The position numbers and the translations under genes are program-made. From the NCBI GenBank assembly GCA_949294085.1, contig CASFFX010000003.1:186001-250000 (forward strand): a DNA stretch of 64,000 nt, in the 5' to 3' direction. Below are positions 43,924 to 52,344 of this stretch, piece after piece; the first letter of the stretch is position 1; each line of letters opens with the position of its first letter. Origin of the DNA: an uncultured bacterium. GTDB lineage: Bacteria; Elusimicrobiota; Elusimicrobia; Elusimicrobiales; Elusimicrobiaceae. A model generated the notes under the pieces. That model was not told the DNA's origin. It saw nothing but the letters and a program-made list of their open reading frames with translations, and did not search any database.

Positions 43924-44373
43924 ATGAAAAAACTTTTGCTTTTTTGCGCGGCCGCGCTGTGCTTATGCGCTTGTTCGGGCACGATGAAATCCGCCGTGAA
44001 AGACGGGGCGATTGCGCCGTCGTTTAACGACACGCTGTTGGACAGCAAGTACCTGTGGGTGCGCGGGTTTGGCGCGGCCAATCCGGCCCATACGTCCGAC
44101 TCCCAACGGCGCATTATGAGCCGCGAAGCGGCCATCGCCCACGCCTATCAGCGCGCGACCGAAGTGCTTTACGGCGCCAATTTGGAAGCCAATGTGCAAG
44201 TGGTGGACGCCGTTTCCACGGGAAGCACGATTGACACGTCCGCCAACGGCATTATCAGCCAAATGGAGCTCGTGTCCACCGAATACATGGACGACGGAGG
44301 CTGTGCCGTCATTATGCGCTTGGACCGCAACCGCCTCAAAGCGGCCGGCATTGACCCGGAGGGCCAAAAATAA
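43924..44373 (+). CDS. LPP20-like lipoprotein
   Basis: 149 residues with a lipoprotein signal (CLCAC, Cys about residue 17). The mature part resembles the LPP20/FlgT-type lipoprotein domain: REAAIAHAYQRATEVLYG is the usual helix, followed by strands ending in CAVIMRLDRNRLKAAG. Such domains occur in outer-membrane lipoproteins linked to flagella or of unknown role; no flagellar genes are in this window. It starts five bases after the DnaA-like gene and ends overlapping the next lipoprotein gene by one base. Confidence 0.78.
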   Translation: MKKLLLFCAAALCLCACSGTMKSAVKDGAIAPSFNDTLLDSKYLWVRGFGAANPAHTSDSQRRIMSREAAIAHAYQRATEVLYGANLEANVQVVDAVSTGSTIDTSANGIISQMELVSTEYMDDGGCAVIMRLDRNRLKAAGIDPEGQK

Positions 44374-45479
44374 TGAAAAAACTTTTACTGCTTATGGTGT
44401 GCGCGGGGTTGGCTTTGTCAGCCTGCAGTTCGTTTCGCATCGGGCCAAAAGGCGAAGGCGAATACGTAGAAGCCGAATCGCTCGTGCCCTATGACGAAAA
44501 CAACCTCAAACAAATGAAGCAGGACGGCATTTTGGCCGCCCAACGGGCTGCGGTGGAAAAAGTGGCCGGAATTTTTATTTCGTCGGCCACGACGGTGGAA
44601 CAAGCCCAGCTGGTGGAAGACAAAATCGTTTCCAAAACGGCGGGATTTATCCGCCGCAGCCACGTGCAAAAGGCCTACCGCAAAGGGGACGAATACTACA
44701 CCAAAATCAAAGCCATGGTGCTGGTCAAAGACATTGGGGACATTATCAAACAATCCGAAGCCGACGCCTTTGCCAAAAAGACCAATATAGTTGTGGCTTC
44801 CCGCGAAATGGTGGGGGACGATATTTCCCTGCGCCAGGACTGCAAACAAGCCATTTACCGCGCCTTAAAAGGTCAGCCGTATGCCTTGATTAACGGCGAC
44901 AATTTAAGCCAAAATAACATTGAAAACCCCAACCCGACCATCGACCAGGCCCGCCAGGAAGGCGCGCGGTTTGTGATTGTGGCCGACGTGCAGACCAACC
45001 CGCTGGTGGCGCTGCCGGGCACGGTATCTCCTTTCAAGTCGTACCGGGCGCGGGCCAATATCCGCGTCTATGCCACCAACAACTATGCCGTTGTGGCGGA
45101 AGGGGCCGAACAGCTAAGCGGGCTGGACCCCCTGGAAGAAATTGCCTCCCAGAAATCCATTTCCGCCGCGTGCGAAGCGGCCGCCAAACAACTGGTGGAA
45201 CCGATTAACTCGGCCATCAACTCGGCCAACGTGTTTAACGTAACCATCAAAGACGTCGGCTCTATTGAACGCTTAAAACAAGTGCAGGATATTTTGCGCG
45301 ATTTGCGTGAAATTGAAGATTTCAACTTGGTGCGCTACGCCAATTCCGCCGCCCAGTTTGACATCTCGGCCAACATCTCCACGCCCGAAGAGCTGGCCGC
45401 CAAAATCATCCGCAAATACAACATTAATTTTACGGTGGTCTCCATCACGCCCAGCGCCATCGTGCTGAGTTTTAACTGA
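44373..45479 (+). CDS. FlgT-like lipoprotein
   Basis: 368 residues; lipobox ALSAC. The region 45-125 (QDGILAAQRAAVEKVAGIFISS, then YRKGDEYYTKIKAMVLV) resembles the N-terminal domain of FlgT and LPP20 proteins. The middle (NIVVASREMVGDD, then ARFVIVADVQTNP) looks like the FlgT/CsgG-type middle domain, and a C-terminal alpha/beta part follows. It is related in its first domain to the preceding lipoprotein, so the pair may interact or derive from duplication. Function unknown; outer-membrane anchoring is likely. Confidence 0.75.
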   Translation: MKKLLLLMVCAGLALSACSSFRIGPKGEGEYVEAESLVPYDENNLKQMKQDGILAAQRAAVEKVAGIFISSATTVEQAQLVEDKIVSKTAGFIRRSHVQKAYRKGDEYYTKIKAMVLVKDIGDIIKQSEADAFAKKTNIVVASREMVGDDISLRQDCKQAIYRALKGQPYALINGDNLSQNNIENPNPTIDQARQEGARFVIVADVQTNPLVALPGTVSPFKSYRARANIRVYATNNYAVVAEGAEQLSGLDPLEEIASQKSISAACEAAAKQLVEPINSAINSANVFNVTIKDVGSIERLKQVQDILRDLREIEDFNLVRYANSAAQFDISANISTPEELAAKIIRKYNINFTVVSITPSAIVLSFN

Positions 45480-45480
45480 T

Positions 45481-47025
45481 ATGTTGGCCAACGTATGCAC
45501 CGGCGCCATTAAAGGGATAGAAGGATTTGCCGTCTCCGTGGAGGTGGACATCGCCGCGGGGATGCCTACGTTGGCCGTAGTAGGCCTGCCGGACGCGGAA
45601 GTACGCGAAAGCAAAGAACGCGTGGTGGCGGCCGTACGCAACAGCGGTTTTGATTTTCCCACCAAACGAATTACCGTCAATTTAAGCCCGGCCGAACTGC
45701 GCAAAAGCGGCACCCAGTTTGACTTGCCGATTGCGCTGGGCATTTTGGCCGCCAGCGGGCAGTTATCCGCCGAAGCGCGCAGCCGCCTGAGCGATTTACT
45801 GGTATTGGGCGAGCTGGCGCTGGACGGCTCTCTGCGGCCCTGCGCCGGAGTGCTGCCGATGCTGATTTCCTGCCGCAATTTGGGCAAAACCGCCGTGATT
45901 CCGCCGCAAAACGTGCTGGAAGGGCAAGTGTCTGGCACGCCGTTTATTACCCCGCATACGCTGAAAGAATTGACCCAATATTTGGAAGGCCAACTGCCGC
46001 AGGAGGCGGTGGTCATCCGCTATGTGCCGCCTGCCGAAGAGGAACCGGCCAGCGAACTGGATTTTTCGGACGTGAAGGGCCAAGCCTTGGCCAAACGCGC
46101 GCTGGAAATTGCCGCCGCCGGTGGGCACAACGTCCTGATGATAGGGCTGCCCGGCACGGGCAAAAGCATGCTGGCCAAACGTTTTGCGGGCATTTTGCCG
46201 CCCCTTACGCAGGACGAAGCGCTGGAAATTACCAAAATCTATTCCATTTGCAATTTATTGGGAAAAAGCAAACTCTTTACCCGCCGCCCGTTCCGCGACC
46301 CGCACCACACCATTTCGGACGTGGCCTTAATCGGCGGCGGCTCCACGCCGCGCCCGGGGGAAGTGTCTCTGGCGCACAACGGCGTCCTATTTTTGGACGA
46401 ATTTGCCGAATTTTCCCGTTCTTCTTTGGAAGTCCTGCGCGAACCGCTGGAAAACGGCCGCGTAACCATTTCCCGCGCGAAGGAAACGGTGTCCTATCCG
46501 GCCCGGTTTACGCTGCTGGCGGCCATGAACCCGTGCCCCTGCGGCCACTTGGGAGACCCGGTAACCCCGTGCACCTGTACGCCCATGCAAATTAACCGCT
46601 ACAAAGCCCGCATTTCGGGCCCGCTGTTGGACCGCATAGACTTGACCGTCAATCTCAATCCCGTCAAATACGAGGATTGGAACAAAAAATCCGAAGGGGA
46701 AACTTCCGCCCAAATCCGCGAGCGGGTGCTCCGCGCGCGCGAAATCCAACGCCGCCGGTTTAGCCAGGCCGGTTCGTCCACCCCCGCCAACGCTTTTATG
46801 ACCAGCCGGGAGATCAAAACCTTCTGCCCGCTGCCGCCGGGGGCCGACACCGTGCTGGAAACCGCCATGCGCAAGCTGGGCCTCAGCGCGCGCAGCCTGG
46901 ATAAAATTTTGAAAACGGCTCGCACCATTGCGGACCTGGAAGGGAAAGAAAATATAGAAATCAAACATCTGGTGGAAGTGATGCAATACCGCCCGCTGGA
47001 CCGCAAGGGAGTGGCCGACATTTAA
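45481..47025 (+). CDS. comM: ComM/YifB Mg-chelatase-like AAA+ ATPase
   Basis: ComM is a hexameric helicase that promotes branch migration of incoming DNA during natural transformation. The 514 residues show the N-terminal VDIAAGMPTLAVVGLPDAEVRESKERV signature in pieces, Walker A GLPGTGKSMLAKR, the FRDPHHTISDVALIGGG motif, Walker B LFLDEFAEF and the zinc-like NPCPCGHLGD loop. The adjacent dprA and the pilins elsewhere suggest a transformation pathway. The stop overlaps the dprA start by one base. Confidence 0.95.
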   Translation: MLANVCTGAIKGIEGFAVSVEVDIAAGMPTLAVVGLPDAEVRESKERVVAAVRNSGFDFPTKRITVNLSPAELRKSGTQFDLPIALGILAASGQLSAEARSRLSDLLVLGELALDGSLRPCAGVLPMLISCRNLGKTAVIPPQNVLEGQVSGTPFITPHTLKELTQYLEGQLPQEAVVIRYVPPAEEEPASELDFSDVKGQALAKRALEIAAAGGHNVLMIGLPGTGKSMLAKRFAGILPPLTQDEALEITKIYSICNLLGKSKLFTRRPFRDPHHTISDVALIGGGSTPRPGEVSLAHNGVLFLDEFAEFSRSSLEVLREPLENGRVTISRAKETVSYPARFTLLAAMNPCPCGHLGDPVTPCTCTPMQINRYKARISGPLLDRIDLTVNLNPVKYEDWNKKSEGETSAQIRERVLRAREIQRRRFSQAGSSTPANAFMTSREIKTFCPLPPGADTVLETAMRKLGLSARSLDKILKTARTIADLEGKENIEIKHLVEVMQYRPLDRKGVADI

Positions 47026-48161
47026 TGAATCCCCGTTTATCCGCCGCCGAACGGCTGGCCCGTATTCAATTAAACGCTTTTCTGTATTTCCGGGCAGATT
47101 GGCTGGAACGGCTGATTGAAATTTTCGGTTCCGCCCAAGAAATTCTGCACCAGGACGCACAAACCCTGGCGCGGGAAGCCAATTTGAACCCTACTACCGC
47201 CGCCCATTTGCTGCGCGACGCTTTTGCCGTCAACCCGCAGGAAGAGTGGGACAAAACGGCCGCATTAGGCGGACATATTTACTGCCCGGAAGACGAAGAA
47301 TATCCGCAATCCCTTAAAAACATCAAAGAAGCCCCCATCGCCCTGTATGTGCTGGGCAAACTGCCCGGCAACGAACAGGCCTGCGTAGGCATGGTGGGCA
47401 CGCGCAAAATCACGCCGTATGGCCGGCGGGCCGCGGCCAAACTGGCCGGCGATTTAAGCGCCTGCGGCGTAACGGTGGTAAGCGGGCTGGCCCGCGGGGT
47501 GGACAGCGAGTGCCATGCCGCCGCCGTACGGTTAAAAAAACCGACGGTAGCCGTCATCGGTACGGGCGTGGGACGCTGTTATCCGCCCGAAAACCGCGCC
47601 TTGGAAAAGGCCATTTTGCAATACGGCGGGGCAGTGGTCAGCGAGCTGCCGTTTAATAAACCGCCCAACGCGTTTCATTTCCCCCGCCGCAACCGCATTA
47701 TTGCGGCGCTTTCCCAGCCGGTCGTGGTGGTGGAAGGGGAAGTCAAGTCCGGCGCGTTGATTACCGCCAAGCTGGCGTTGGAAATGGGCAAAGACGTTTT
47801 GGCCGTACCCGGCCCGATAGACAGCCCCCAGTCCGCCGGCCCCAATGCGTTAATCCGGGACGGGGCGGGGGTTGTAACCGCCGTTGCAGATATACTAGAC
47901 TATATACCACAGCAACTGCGCTTTGGGCTGGACCCGCGCTTTTTTGAAACGACGGCGCCCGTTCCCCCCAAGCCGGAAGAAGAGCTGACGCCTCGCCAGC
48001 GCGAGGTAATGCACGCCGTGGGCGCCGGCCAGGCCAGTTTGGACCAAATTGCCGAAGCAATCGGCGCGGACGTGCCGGAAGCGGCGTCCTTGCTGTTTGA
48101 ATTGGAAGTCAAAGGCTTCCTGGCCTGCGAAAACGGCCTGTACAGCAAAAGCAAATTTTAA
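47025..48161 (+). CDS. dprA: DNA-processing protein DprA
   Basis: DprA binds incoming single-stranded DNA in natural transformation and loads RecA. The 378 residues contain an N-terminal SAM-like helical domain, the Rossmann core (VGTRKITPYG, VVSGLARGVDSECH, VIGTGVGRCYPPENR, FPRRNRIIA, VVVVEGEVKSGALITA, AVPGPIDSPQSAGPNALIRDGA) and a C-terminal winged-helix domain. This is the three-domain form. Together with comM it indicates competence, though ComEA/EC are not in this window. Confidence 0.97.
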   Translation: MNPRLSAAERLARIQLNAFLYFRADWLERLIEIFGSAQEILHQDAQTLAREANLNPTTAAHLLRDAFAVNPQEEWDKTAALGGHIYCPEDEEYPQSLKNIKEAPIALYVLGKLPGNEQACVGMVGTRKITPYGRRAAAKLAGDLSACGVTVVSGLARGVDSECHAAAVRLKKPTVAVIGTGVGRCYPPENRALEKAILQYGGAVVSELPFNKPPNAFHFPRRNRIIAALSQPVVVVEGEVKSGALITAKLALEMGKDVLAVPGPIDSPQSAGPNALIRDGAGVVTAVADILDYIPQQLRFGLDPRFFETTAPVPPKPEEELTPRQREVMHAVGAGQASLDQIAEAIGADVPEAASLLFELEVKGFLACENGLYSKSKF

Positions 48162-48180
48162 TTCATTAAGGAAGTGAACT

Positions 48181-50472
48181 ATGGCAACCACCAATCCGAA
48201 AGGTAAAAAGCTGGTCATCGTAGAATCTCCCACGAAACAGAAAACCATCAGCAAAATTTTGGGCAACGATTACATCGTGCGCAGCTCGTTTGGGCATGTG
48301 CGGGATTTGCCGTCCAAAGACATTGGCGTGGATATAGAACACGGCTTCAAGCCCACATACGTTGCGGTGGACCGGGCCAAACGCCTGATTGCCGAACTGA
48401 CCGCCGCCGCCAAAAACGCCAGCGAAATTTACCTCGCTACCGACCCTGACCGCGAAGGGGAAGCCATTGCCTGGCACTTGGTGGAACTGCTGAAACTTCC
48501 CAAAGACCGCTACCAGCGCATTTATTTTCACGAAATTACGCCGGCGGCCATTAAAGAATCTTTTGCCCATGCCCGCAAAATTGACGAGAACCTCGTCAAT
48601 GCCCAGCAGGCACGGCGCATTTTGGACCGGATTGTAGGCTATAAGCTCTCCCCCCTCTTGTGGAAAAAAATCACCTCCGGTCTTTCCGCGGGGCGGGTGC
48701 AGTCGGTAGCGGTGCGCCTGCTGGCGGAACGGGCCAAGGAAATTGCCGAATTTAAGGAACAGGAATACTGGACCATCGGCGCCCAATTTGAAAAACCCGG
48801 CGCCGCGCCGGCCTTTTGGGCGCGCGTTACCAAGTGGCAGGGCAAAAACGTGGAACAAACCACCACGTATAAGCTGTTTGCCGAAGATTACAAAGTAAAA
48901 ACCACCGTTTTTGACAAACCGGAAAAATTGGCCCCGCTGTCGGATTTATTGCGCAAAGGGCCCAACACGGTGCTGAAGGTGGAAAAGAAGGAAGTCAAAC
49001 AGAAGCCCAAACCGCCTTTTATCACCAGCTCCATGCAGCAGGACGCTTACAACAAACTGGGATTCCCTTCCCAAAAAACGATGATGACGGCCCAGCACCT
49101 CTACGAAGGGATTGAAATTTCGGGCCAGACCGTCGGTTTGATTACGTACATGAGAACGGACTCGTTCAACGTTTCCAAGCTGCTGCAGGAACAAACCAAA
49201 AAATTTATCGGCGAGAAATACGGCCCCGCCTTTGTGCCGGCCAAACAGCCCGTGTACAAAAGCAAAGTGATGGGCGCCCAGGAAGCGCACGAATCCATCC
49301 ACCCGACCGACGTGCGCCGCACGCCGCAGGCGATGAAGCCGTATTTAACGTCGGACCAATACAAATTGTACGAGCTTATTTGGCTGCGTTTTGTGGCCAG
49401 CCAAATGGCGGATGCGGTGTTTAACACGGTGGCGATAGACATCGCCGCCGGAAGCGAAAAAGAGTGCGTGCTCCGTGCCAGCGGGCGGACGGTCAAATTC
49501 CCGGGATATTTATCCATTTACAAGGACCAGGATGATGACGCGTCGGAGGATAAAGACGACGGCAGCGCCCTGCTGCCCGACTTGCAGGAAGGGGACGGGC
49601 TGAAACTGCTGGACATCAAAACCAAGGACCACAAAACCACGCCCCCGCCGTGCTACAACGAAGCCAGCCTGATTAAAACGCTGGAGAAACACGGCATTGG
49701 CCGCCCCTCCACCTATGCGCCCACCATCAAAACGATTTTGGACCGCAAATACATTGCCCGCCAGCCCAAAACCAGCAAGCTGGTGGCCACGGATTTGGGC
49801 ATTACGGTTACGGACAGTTTGAAAGACTTCTTTAAGGAAATTATGGACTTGTCCTACACCGCCGGCGTAGAAGAACAGCTGGACCAGGTGGCCGAAGGCA
49901 CCCAAAAATGGGTGGAACTCTTGTCGGACTTCTACACGAATTTCAAAAAAGAATTGGACGAAGCGGAAAAAGGCATGCAGCGCCCGGCCGCCAAAGAGAC
50001 CGATGAAAAATGTCCCCTCTGCGGCAAGATGATGCTTAAAAAACGCAGCCGCTTTGGGGAATATTTGGTCTGCAGCGATTCGGCCTGCAAAGGCAAAATC
50101 AATTTGACCAGCTCGGGCGAAAAAGTCCAACCCGAAAAGACGGACGAAATTTGCGACAAATGCGGCGCGCCCATGGTGATCCGCACGGGACGGCGCGGCA
50201 AGTTTTTGGCGTGCTCGGCGTATCCCAAATGCAAAAACACCTATTCGCTGGACGCGGAAGGACACAAAATTGCCTCCACCGGGCCGATTGTAACGGACCG
50301 CCTGTGCGAAAAATGCGGCAAGCCGATGGTGCTGCGCACGTCCAAACGCGGGGAATTTTTGGGCTGTTCCGGCTACCCCAAATGCAAAACCATCGTAACG
50401 GTAACGCCGGAAGAAATTGCCCAAATCAAAGCCGCGCATGCCGCCAAAATGGCCGCGGCCGACAATAAATAA
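48181..50472 (+). CDS. topA: DNA topoisomerase I (type IA)
   Basis: TopA relaxes negative supercoils. The 763-residue protein starts with the Toprim domain (IVESPTKQKTI, TDPDREGEAIAWHL). The active-site Tyr is residue 323 in TYMRTDS. Three C-terminal zinc fingers of four cysteines each follow (CPLCGK/CSDSACK, CDKCGA/CSAYPKC, CEKCGK/CSGYPKC). AAGGAAG precedes the ATG. The dprA-topA-xer gene order is shared with Firmicutes and others. Confidence 0.98.
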   Translation: MATTNPKGKKLVIVESPTKQKTISKILGNDYIVRSSFGHVRDLPSKDIGVDIEHGFKPTYVAVDRAKRLIAELTAAAKNASEIYLATDPDREGEAIAWHLVELLKLPKDRYQRIYFHEITPAAIKESFAHARKIDENLVNAQQARRILDRIVGYKLSPLLWKKITSGLSAGRVQSVAVRLLAERAKEIAEFKEQEYWTIGAQFEKPGAAPAFWARVTKWQGKNVEQTTTYKLFAEDYKVKTTVFDKPEKLAPLSDLLRKGPNTVLKVEKKEVKQKPKPPFITSSMQQDAYNKLGFPSQKTMMTAQHLYEGIEISGQTVGLITYMRTDSFNVSKLLQEQTKKFIGEKYGPAFVPAKQPVYKSKVMGAQEAHESIHPTDVRRTPQAMKPYLTSDQYKLYELIWLRFVASQMADAVFNTVAIDIAAGSEKECVLRASGRTVKFPGYLSIYKDQDDDASEDKDDGSALLPDLQEGDGLKLLDIKTKDHKTTPPPCYNEASLIKTLEKHGIGRPSTYAPTIKTILDRKYIARQPKTSKLVATDLGITVTDSLKDFFKEIMDLSYTAGVEEQLDQVAEGTQKWVELLSDFYTNFKKELDEAEKGMQRPAAKETDEKCPLCGKMMLKKRSRFGEYLVCSDSACKGKINLTSSGEKVQPEKTDEICDKCGAPMVIRTGRRGKFLACSAYPKCKNTYSLDAEGHKIASTGPIVTDRLCEKCGKPMVLRTSKRGEFLGCSGYPKCKTIVTVTPEEIAQIKAAHAAKMAAADNK

Positions 50473-50487
50473 AAACCGGAGGAACCG

Positions 50488-51369
50488 GTGGAAGCGTGGG
50501 TAAAAGCATTTTTGCTCCATTTGCAAAATAAAAATTTTTCCCCCCACACGGTGCGCAGTTACCGTGCGGATTTGCAGGAATTTTTGCTCTTTTTCAAACA
50601 GCGCGGGCAGGACGATTTGCGCTATTTTACGTCGGCCAATATTCGTTCTTTTTTGGCGGCGGAGCAAACCGGCCGCCGGCCCGCACGCAACACGGTGTTG
50701 CGCAAAATCGCGTCGCTTCGCAGTTTTGCGGCGTATCTGCTGGCGCAAGGCAAGCTGGAGCGCAACCCGTTTAAGCTGCTGCCGGCCCCCAAGCGGGAAA
50801 AAATCCTGCCCAAATTCCTTTCCGTGCAGGAAACCGAACGCCTGCTGGATACGGCCGCCCACAGCAAACATTTTGCCGCGCGCGACAAAGCCCTCTTTGA
50901 ACTGATGTATTCCAGCGGGCTGCGCCGCAGCGAGGTTACGGGCCTGCGCGTAAAAGACGTGGATTTTTTTAACGGGCTGGTAAAAGTGCTGGGCAAGGGC
51001 GCCAAAGAGCGCCTGGTGCCGGTAACGGACGCCGCCCTGCACGCCATAAAAACGTATCTGGCGTGCCGCAAAAATCCGCAGCCGCAGGACGCGTTGTTCT
51101 TGAACAAAAACGGCAAACCGCTGACGGGGGACGGCTTGGCCTACATTTTTAAGCATACGGCCCTGGCGTCGCACCTGGCGCGCAAAGTAACCCCGCACAG
51201 CTTGCGCCACTCGTTTGCCACGCACCTGCTTAACAACGGCTGCGATTTGCGCAGCCTGCAGGAAATGCTGGGCCACAAAAGTTTAGCCGCGACGCAGGTC
51301 TATACCCATGTGTCGCTGGAAAAGTTAAAAAGCGTGTACGACCACGCACATCCCAAAAGCAAGGAGTAA
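50488..51369 (+). CDS. Tyrosine recombinase XerC/XerD
   Basis: 293 residues with the N-terminal SAM-like core-binding domain (KNFSPHTVRSYRADL) and the catalytic domain. The catalytic residues are visible: Arg in SSGLRRSEVTGL, Lys in GKGAKERLVP, His-x-x-Arg in HSLRHSFATHLL, His in LGHKSLAATQ and Tyr in VYTHVS. The start is GTG 50488 with GGAGG six bases upstream. XerC and XerD cannot be told apart reliably; position after topA fits the chromosome-dimer recombinase (xerC in many genomes). No integron or phage context is present. Confidence 0.94.
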   Translation: MEAWVKAFLLHLQNKNFSPHTVRSYRADLQEFLLFFKQRGQDDLRYFTSANIRSFLAAEQTGRRPARNTVLRKIASLRSFAAYLLAQGKLERNPFKLLPAPKREKILPKFLSVQETERLLDTAAHSKHFAARDKALFELMYSSGLRRSEVTGLRVKDVDFFNGLVKVLGKGAKERLVPVTDAALHAIKTYLACRKNPQPQDALFLNKNGKPLTGDGLAYIFKHTALASHLARKVTPHSLRHSFATHLLNNGCDLRSLQEMLGHKSLAATQVYTHVSLEKLKSVYDHAHPKSKE

Positions 51370-51372
51370 CCT

Positions 51373-52344
51373 ATGATCGGCATAGGCGTAGATATCGGAG
51401 GAACCTTCGTAAAATTGTTCGTGATGAACGAACACGGCGAAATTTTCCGCAAAGATAAAATAGAAACCGATTATGCCAAAGGAGCCAAAGGGTTTATCGC
51501 GCAAATCGGCGATTATATTAACCAGATTCAAAAAGAATTCCCGGATCACCAAGTGGCGGTGGCCGTGGGCGCCCCCGGCGATGTGGACAACCAAAAAGGC
51601 GTACTGCGCTATAACCCAAATTTGAAATTCAAAGACATTGCCGACTGGCCGCTGGCCCAACTGCTCCACAAGCACACGGGCATTTTGCCCTGCGTGGCCA
51701 ACGACGCCACCCTGGCCGCCTGGGGCGTGTACGAGGCGGACCTCAAACGCCAAGGGACCAATGTGCTGGTCGTTACGCTGGGCACGGGCGTGGGCGGCGG
51801 ACTGATTTTGAATAAAGAACTTTACCAAGGCTCCAACGGAACCGCCGGCGAAATTGGACATACCAAAATTGCCGACATTGCCACCGGCCCGCTGTGCGGC
51901 TGCGGCGCACGCGGCTGCCTGGAAGCGTTTATCGGCACCATTGGCATCAAGCGGCGCGTGCTGGAAGCCGTAACGGATTACCCCGACTCTATTTTAGCCC
52001 AAATGGTGGCGGCCGAGAAAGATTTTAAGATAGAAATCGTTTCCCGCGCAGCGGCCCAAGGCTGCAAAACCGCTTTGAAAGTGTGGGAAGACACCGGCTA
52101 CTACTTGGGCATCGGGCTGGCCAACTTTACGCTGGTGCTGGACATTGACACCATCGTCTTGACGGGAGGCGTTTCGGGCGCGGCGCCGTATTTTCTGCCT
52201 GCGGCCAAGCGCGTGCTGGCGGCCCAACAAATTCAAACGCCGTTCAAACGGCTTAAAATTTTGGTATCCAAAAACCCGGACATCGGTGGCGTGGGCGCGG
52301 CCCTATATGCCATTTACCGGGCGCGGCAAGACACTCTAAAATGA
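51373..52344 (+). CDS. ROK-family sugar kinase
   Basis: 323 residues. The phosphate-1 motif IGVDIGGTFVK starts the protein, followed by VAVGAPGDVD, NDATLAAWG, GTGVGGGLI, and the ROK zinc motif with GEIGH and CGCGARGCLE. No DNA-binding domain, so it is a kinase (probably glucokinase or another hexose kinase) rather than a repressor. AAGGAG precedes the ATG. The next gene overlaps by four bases. Confidence 0.93.
   Translation: MIGIGVDIGGTFVKLFVMNEHGEIFRKDKIETDYAKGAKGFIAQIGDYINQIQKEFPDHQVAVAVGAPGDVDNQKGVLRYNPNLKFKDIADWPLAQLLHKHTGILPCVANDATLAAWGVYEADLKRQGTNVLVVTLGTGVGGGLILNKELYQGSNGTAGEIGHTKIADIATGPLCGCGARGCLEAFIGTIGIKRRVLEAVTDYPDSILAQMVAAEKDFKIEIVSRAAAQGCKTALKVWEDTGYYLGIGLANFTLVLDIDTIVLTGGVSGAAPYFLPAAKRVLAAQQIQTPFKRLKILVSKNPDIGGVGAALYAIYRARQDTLK

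Noticed and set aside
44373..45479. Calling the FlgT-like lipoprotein a flagellar gene
   Set aside because: Only domain resemblance supports it; no flagellar neighbour exists in the window, so I keep a neutral name.
49510..51276. A 588-codon open frame on the minus strand opposite topA and the xer gene
   Set aside because: It lies antisense to two well-supported genes, is rich in Arg, Gly and Phe, shows no domain, and spans the topA/xer junction. Long antisense frames are common here because of the GC-rich codon bias.
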